Source of the DNA: Promicromonosporaceae bacterium | GTDB taxonomy: Bacteria > Actinomycetota > Actinomycetes > Actinomycetales > Cellulomonadaceae | NCBI GenBank assembly: GCA_009780755.1 | Contig: WQZL01000105.1 | Location: 1-8,763, forward strand | Reading direction: 5' to 3' | DNA length: 8,763 nucleotides | Shown here: piece after piece, positions 5,208-8,763 of the stretch | Position numbering within the stretch: position 1 is the first letter of the stretch | How the letters are laid out: every line of letters begins with the position of its first letter | Program-made: the position numbers and the translations under genes | The notes under the pieces: generated by a model | What the model was told of the DNA's origin: nothing | Database searches by the model: none | The model's input: only the letters and a program-made list of their open reading frames with translations

Positions 5208-6362
5208 ATGAGCGTCCCAATCATCAGTTTTCGCGCCGCCCTCAAGGTTTTCCCGGCGGCAGGCAAGCGACCGGAGGTTCGGGCGGTCGATGGCGTCACC
5301 TTCGATATCTTGGCAGGTGAAATTTTCGGCGTGATTGGCCACTCGGGGGCGGGAAAGTCCACGCTGGTCAGGCTCATCAACGCCCTCGAAAAGCCAACGG
5401 CAGGTTCGGTGATAGTCGATGGTATCGACTTAGGCGGCCTATCGGAATCGAAACTGCGTCCGATGCGCGCCGGAATTGGCATGATCTTCCAGCAGTTCAA
5501 CCTACTGCAATCACGCACCGTCGCCGGTAACGTGGCCTATCCCCTGGAGGTGGCCGGTTGGCCGCGAGCCAGGCGCCGTAAGCGGGTGGCCGAACTGCTC
5601 GAATATGTTGGTCTTAGCGATAAGGCGAAGGCTCGGCCTCGGCAACTCTCCGGCGGGCAGCGGCAGCGTGTGGGCATCGCCCGCGCGCTGGCCGCCTCCC
5701 CACGCATCCTGCTCGCCGATGAGGCGACATCGGCCCTCGACCCCGAAACCACCAGGGATGTATTGGAGCTGCTAAAGCGCATCAATCGGGAACTGGGCGT
5801 CACCGTCGTGGTCATTACCCATGCCATGAGCTTGGTGCGGCATGTCTGCGACCGAGTCGCGGTGATGGCGGAGGGGAAGATCGCCGAAATTGGCGACACC
5901 TACTCCGTGTTCACCTCACCATCGGCCGAGGTAACCAAGCGACTCGTGGAAACCGCCCTGAGTGATCGACCCTCAGCGTCGATGCTCGAACGGTTGCGCA
6001 CTCAGCACCCTGGGCGCCTGATTACCGTGGGCGTTCATGACAACGCCGCCCCGGCCTCGGTCTCTCCCTCGGCCGAAATCTTTGGCCTGCTGCGCCAATA
6101 CAACGTGGATGCCACCGTTATCTACGGAACAATCACCGAAATCGGAGAACGTCCCTTTGGCTCGCTAACCATCGAAATCACCAGCGATCCAGGCAACCTA
6201 AGCGCCATAGATCGAGCCGTTAACGCCCTAGCCGCAATTGCCCCGGTGGCGGATCACGGAGCCGTCATCGCCGCCCTGCCCACCTTCACCGGCCGCCAGC
6301 TACTATCCGGGCTTCCGGCCGCACCCGCCATCTACACCCCTAGCGGGGAGGAGCCGCAATGA
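5208..6362 (+). CDS. metN: Methionine ABC transporter ATPase MetN with NIL domain
   Basis: Cytoplasmic ATPase that powers the MetI permease, 384 residues. The N-terminal ABC domain has Walker A GHSGAGKST (44-52), Q-loop Q95 (FQQFNLL), signature LSGGQ (147-151), Walker B ILLADE (167-172), D-loop SALD (175-178) and H-loop H205. The C-terminal region, about 267-358, is a NIL domain. In E. coli MetN this domain binds cytoplasmic methionine and shuts the transporter down (trans-inhibition). ATG 5208 is preferred because of AGGAG 5 nt upstream and because MSVPIISF begins the ABC fold directly. An in-frame ATG at 5172 would overlap the metQ stop as TAATG and add 12 residues with no family likeness. 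The stop overlaps metI as ATGA, so the two are translationally coupled. About 25 extra residues, Pro/Ala rich, follow the NIL domain. Confidence 0.94.
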   Translation: MSVPIISFRAALKVFPAAGKRPEVRAVDGVTFDILAGEIFGVIGHSGAGKSTLVRLINALEKPTAGSVIVDGIDLGGLSESKLRPMRAGIGMIFQQFNLLQSRTVAGNVAYPLEVAGWPRARRRKRVAELLEYVGLSDKAKARPRQLSGGQRQRVGIARALAASPRILLADEATSALDPETTRDVLELLKRINRELGVTVVVITHAMSLVRHVCDRVAVMAEGKIAEIGDTYSVFTSPSAEVTKRLVETALSDRPSASMLERLRTQHPGRLITVGVHDNAAPASVSPSAEIFGLLRQYNVDATVIYGTITEIGERPFGSLTIEITSDPGNLSAIDRAVNALAAIAPVADHGAVIAALPTFTGRQLLSGLPAAPAIYTPSGEEPQ

Positions 6363-7027
6363 TGCAAAACATCGATTGGGAACGTTTTGGGCCGATGCTG
6401 ACGCAAGCGGCGGGAGAAACGCTGTACATGGTGGGCATCGCGGTTGTGGTGGGTGGCTTCTTCGGTCTGCTCATCGGGCTTGGACTATATCTCACCCGCC
6501 CAGGCAACCTGCTGGAGAATCGGCTGGTGTACACGCTGCTCAACGTGGCCATCAACATCGTTAGGCCCCTGCCCTTCCTTATCTTCGTGGTGGCGCTGGG
6601 ACCCGTAACTCGGCTGGTGGTTAACCGCATCATCGGAATTGAAGCGTTCACCTTCGCCATGTGTGTGGTGGCCGCATTCGCCTCTGCCCGGCTCGTGGAG
6701 CAGAATCTCGTGTCAATCGATCCGGGTGTGGTCGAAGCCGCGCGCGCTATGGGCGCTTCCCCGTGGCGGATTGTCCGAACCGTGCTAGTGCGCGAGGCGC
6801 TTTCTCCCCTGATTCTTGGGTACACATTCCTCGTGGTCGGTGTCGTAGACATGTCCGCGCTCGGCGGATTCCTCGGGGCCGGCGGCCTGGGCGACCTGGC
6901 AATCGTGCATGGCTACCGGCAGTTCAACTGGTCGATCACCTACGTGGTGGTCGCGGTGATTGTCATTGGAGTCCAGCTAGTACAAATGGTTGGCAACTGG
7001 CTGTCCCGGCGAATTGCGGGCCGGTAA
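6359..7027 (+). CDS. metI: Methionine ABC transporter permease MetI
   Basis: Integral membrane permease of the MetNIQ importer, 222 residues, close to the 217 of E. coli MetI. Hydrophobic segments lie at about 20-46, 57-87, 93-118, 148-172 and 192-212, fitting the five-helix MetI fold. The coupling loop EAA motif is VVEAARAMGASPWRIVRTVLV (125 onward), which docks on MetN. Also typical are NIVRPLPFLIF (66-76) and the stretch DMSALGGFLGAGGLGDLAI after the coupling loop. Two adjacent ATG codons (6359, 6362) are possible starts. GGGGAGGAG at 6345-6353 serves either, and 6359 gives the ATGA overlap with metN. It is the last gene of the metQNI operon, and xseA follows after 18 bp. Confidence 0.94.
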   Translation: MMQNIDWERFGPMLTQAAGETLYMVGIAVVVGGFFGLLIGLGLYLTRPGNLLENRLVYTLLNVAINIVRPLPFLIFVVALGPVTRLVVNRIIGIEAFTFAMCVVAAFASARLVEQNLVSIDPGVVEAARAMGASPWRIVRTVLVREALSPLILGYTFLVVGVVDMSALGGFLGAGGLGDLAIVHGYRQFNWSITYVVVAVIVIGVQLVQMVGNWLSRRIAGR

Positions 7028-7032
7028 CCCTC

Positions 7033-7038
7033 TAGGCT
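7033..7038 (+). promoter_or_regulatory. Putative -10 element of a leaderless xseA transcript
   Basis: TAGGCT (TANNNT) ends 7 nt before the GTG start at 7046, in the 18-bp gap after metI. No Shine-Dalgarno sequence is present. A -35 is not convincing, so xseA may instead be read through from metQNI. Confidence 0.35.
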
Positions 7039-7045
7039 GGCCCTC

Positions 7046-8275
7046 GTGGAAGTCAACCCGTCCGTCCCCGCCGCGTTGCCAACCAGCCCGCAGGCTCCGT
7101 GGTCGGTGGCCGTGGTGTCCGAGAAGATTCGCGGCTGGATCGCCCGGCTCGGCGAGGTATGGGTCGAGGGGCAGGTGGTGCAGTTCCGCGAGCGCCCCGG
7201 CGCGTGGCTGCAATACCTGGTATTGCGCGATATGGACGAGCAGGTCTCCCTCAGTGTCTCGGTGCCATCTGCGGTTTTGCAGGCTTCGGCGGCCACTATC
7301 GAGGCGGGCGCCCGGGTGCTTGTGCGCGCCAAGCCCGACTTCTACCGGGGCAATGGTTCCTTTAGCCTGCGAGCCGCCGAGATTCGTCCCGTTGGTATCG
7401 GCGAGCTATTGGCCCGCATCGAACACCTGCGAGGCATCCTGGCGGCGGAAGGGCTATTCGACGTTGACCGGAAGCGGCCACTGCCGTTCCTGCCGAATGC
7501 GGTGGGCCTGGTCACCGGGCGCAACTCCGACGCTATGCACGATGTCGTTAAGAATGCACAGGCTCGCTGGCCTGGGGTGCGGTTTGAGGTTCGCGAGGTG
7601 GCGGTACAGGGTGTCGGAGCCGTGCGCGAGGTGACGGCCGCCATCGCCGAACTCGATGCGACCCCCTCAGTTGAGGTGATCGTGGTGGCTCGGGGCGGCG
7701 GGGCGTTCGAGGATTTGCTGCCCTTTAGCGACGAGGTGCTGCTTCGGGCGGTTGCGGACTGTCGCACGCCGCTGGTTTCGGCCATCGGCCACGAGCAGGA
7801 CACGCCGCTGCTTGACCTGGTGGCCGATGTGCGGGCCTCGACGCCAACCGATGCGGCCAAGCGCATTGTGCCCGATGTGGCTCAGGAGCGGCGCGGTGTC
7901 GATAACGCCCGCCGTTCAATGCGGCAGTCGCTTATTGCCCGCCTGCATCGAGAACAGCAAGGGGTGGACGCGATTCGGGCGCGGCCAGTGTTGGCCCGGC
8001 CACTATCGATGGTCGAGTCGCGCGAACAGGAGATAGCCGGGGTTGTGCGACATTCACGACATCTGCTCAGCGAGGTGTTGCTTCGGGCCTCTGGCGAGGT
8101 GGGGCGCTTGGCCGCACAAGTGCGCGCCCTTTCCCCCGCCGCCACGCTGGAGCGCGGTTATGCCGTAGTCCAACGCGACGATGGCACGATCATCCGCGCC
8201 CCCGCCGATGCCCCGTCGGGCGCGGCCCTGCGCATCCGTCTGGCCGAAGGCGAACTCGCCGCCACTGCTGACTAG
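7046..8275 (+). CDS. xseA: Exodeoxyribonuclease VII large subunit XseA
   Basis: Catalytic subunit of exonuclease VII, which degrades single-stranded DNA from either end with the small subunit XseB; 409 residues. The N-terminal OB fold is at about 18-115. The catalytic domain carries TGRNSDAMHDV (157-167, D166 matching the catalytic Asp after the TG motif), ARGGGAFEDLLPF (215-227, R216), SAIGHEQDTPLLD (245-257, H249 and D252) and RASTPTDAA (263-271). A coiled-coil-prone region with many Arg, Glu and Gln residues follows (about 275-360), then the C-terminal LSPAATLERGYAVV (362-375) usual in XseA. The first-glycine loop has RGGGA instead of the commoner RGGGS. The start is GTG 7046, placing the usual short tail before APWSV. 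No xseB follows: the next gene is on the other strand, 24 bp beyond the stop. Confidence 0.95.
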   Translation: MEVNPSVPAALPTSPQAPWSVAVVSEKIRGWIARLGEVWVEGQVVQFRERPGAWLQYLVLRDMDEQVSLSVSVPSAVLQASAATIEAGARVLVRAKPDFYRGNGSFSLRAAEIRPVGIGELLARIEHLRGILAAEGLFDVDRKRPLPFLPNAVGLVTGRNSDAMHDVVKNAQARWPGVRFEVREVAVQGVGAVREVTAAIAELDATPSVEVIVVARGGGAFEDLLPFSDEVLLRAVADCRTPLVSAIGHEQDTPLLDLVADVRASTPTDAAKRIVPDVAQERRGVDNARRSMRQSLIARLHREQQGVDAIRARPVLARPLSMVESREQEIAGVVRHSRHLLSEVLLRASGEVGRLAAQVRALSPAATLERGYAVVQRDDGTIIRAPADAPSGAALRIRLAEGELAATAD

Positions 8276-8299
8276 CGGTAGGGCAGAACATTCACGCTT

Positions 8300-8763
8300 T
8301 CACCAGGTGCGTTCCCATTTTTCGCGGTGAAGGTGGGTTTTGAAGCCGAGGGTGTCGTAGAAGGGATCGGCGCCGCCGTCACAGCGCTCGGCGCCCATTG
8401 CCTTGGTGGCCTTCATCGCCTCAATCAGCGCGTGAGCGGCTAGACCCCGGCGGCGATACTGCGGCACCGTGGCCAGCGGTTCAAGGTAGGCGAAGCGGTT
8501 GCGTTCGTCCACCCACATGCCCAGCGCGCAGGCATACTCGCCGTTCGGCGCCTGAACGGCCGTGGTGAGTTCAGGGTTTCCGTGCGGGGCAATCGCCATC
8601 TTTTGCCCCTGGTCGCCAATATCGGCGGGCACCTCACCCTCGTGGCCGAAGCCGTGCCAGTAACACGTTCCGAGCTTGACGGGGTCAATATCGTCGCCGG
8701 TGACGAGGGTGAACCCGGCGGAGATCCCGGCCCCGATCTTGCGGCCGATGTCGGCGCCGACGC
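8300..8763 (-). CDS. GNAT-family N-acetyltransferase, 5' end beyond window
   Basis: The minus-strand frame ends with TGA at 8300-8302 and stays open to the right edge, giving 153 residues and no N-terminus. An internal GTG at 8632 could be mistaken for the start, but coding clearly continues upstream (GTCYWHGFGHEGEVPAD). The acetyl-CoA-binding core is LEPLATVPQYRRRGLAAHAL (83-102 of the visible part), with the R-R-x-G-L-A pyrophosphate loop, preceded by the beta strand GMWVDERNRFAY. The end FYDTLGFKTH is the usual C-terminal GNAT strand. The segment GHEGE...ELTTAVQAPNGEYA resembles a group of bacterial GNAT proteins of unknown substrate, so no function is given. It converges on xseA with 24 bp between stops and no clear terminator. 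Confidence 0.85.
   Translation of the reverse strand, partial: VGADIGRKIGAGISAGFTLVTGDDIDPVKLGTCYWHGFGHEGEVPADIGDQGQKMAIAPHGNPELTTAVQAPNGEYACALGMWVDERNRFAYLEPLATVPQYRRRGLAAHALIEAMKATKAMGAERCDGGADPFYDTLGFKTHLHREKWERTW

Noticed and set aside
8300..8632. A complete 110-residue acetyltransferase starting at GTG 8632
   Set aside because: The frame stays open to the window edge and the upstream residues (CYWHGFGHEGE) look like the same GNAT group, so the gene is only cut by the window.

Overview
The window comes from a high-GC Gram-positive bacterium (Actinomycetota). Codons are G/C-rich at third positions. The sensor/regulator pair is of the SenX3-RegX3 (PhoR-PhoP) type, IspH places the cell on the MEP isoprenoid route, and several genes seem to start with leaderless transcripts (a -10-like TANNNT 6-7 bp before an ATG or GTG). 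I cannot name the genus.

Layout: (1) 3-2909 is a phosphate locus. The 3' end of pstB, the ATPase of the Pst phosphate importer, converges on a two-gene operon read leftwards: sensor kinase senX3/phoR, then response regulator regX3/phoP, with stop and start overlapping as ATGA. Divergent from it lies phoU, and the intergenic region carries a PHO-box-like set of 11-bp direct repeats placed to serve as the phoU -35 region. Uptake, sensing and signal coupling for phosphate are thus side by side. (2) ispH (lytB) runs leftwards, its stop one base from that of phoU. (3) 3904-4269 is a 366-bp gap with no long ORF, but it is not empty. It holds a divergent promoter pair whose -35 hexamers overlap inside a perfect palindrome, an apparently leaderless 37-codon ORF with Met-Cys-Cys, Met and Met-Cys codons, and a run of about seven hairpins with competing pairings. 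This looks like the leader of the next operon and is the most interesting part of the window. (4) 4270-7027 is a tightly coupled metQ-metN-metI operon for a methionine-type ABC importer (lipoprotein, ATPase with C-terminal NIL sensor domain, permease). (5) xseA, the exonuclease VII large subunit, follows on the same strand, possibly with its own leaderless promoter. It converges on a GNAT acetyltransferase cut by the window edge. No xseB follows xseA.

The main candidate for a new system is the metQNI leader: a short ORF whose Met/Cys codons lie among mutually exclusive RNA structures, suggesting translation-coupled attenuation of methionine uptake. This is inference from sequence and needs conservation or expression data. 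A second oddity is that the SenX3-type kinase has no transmembrane segment.
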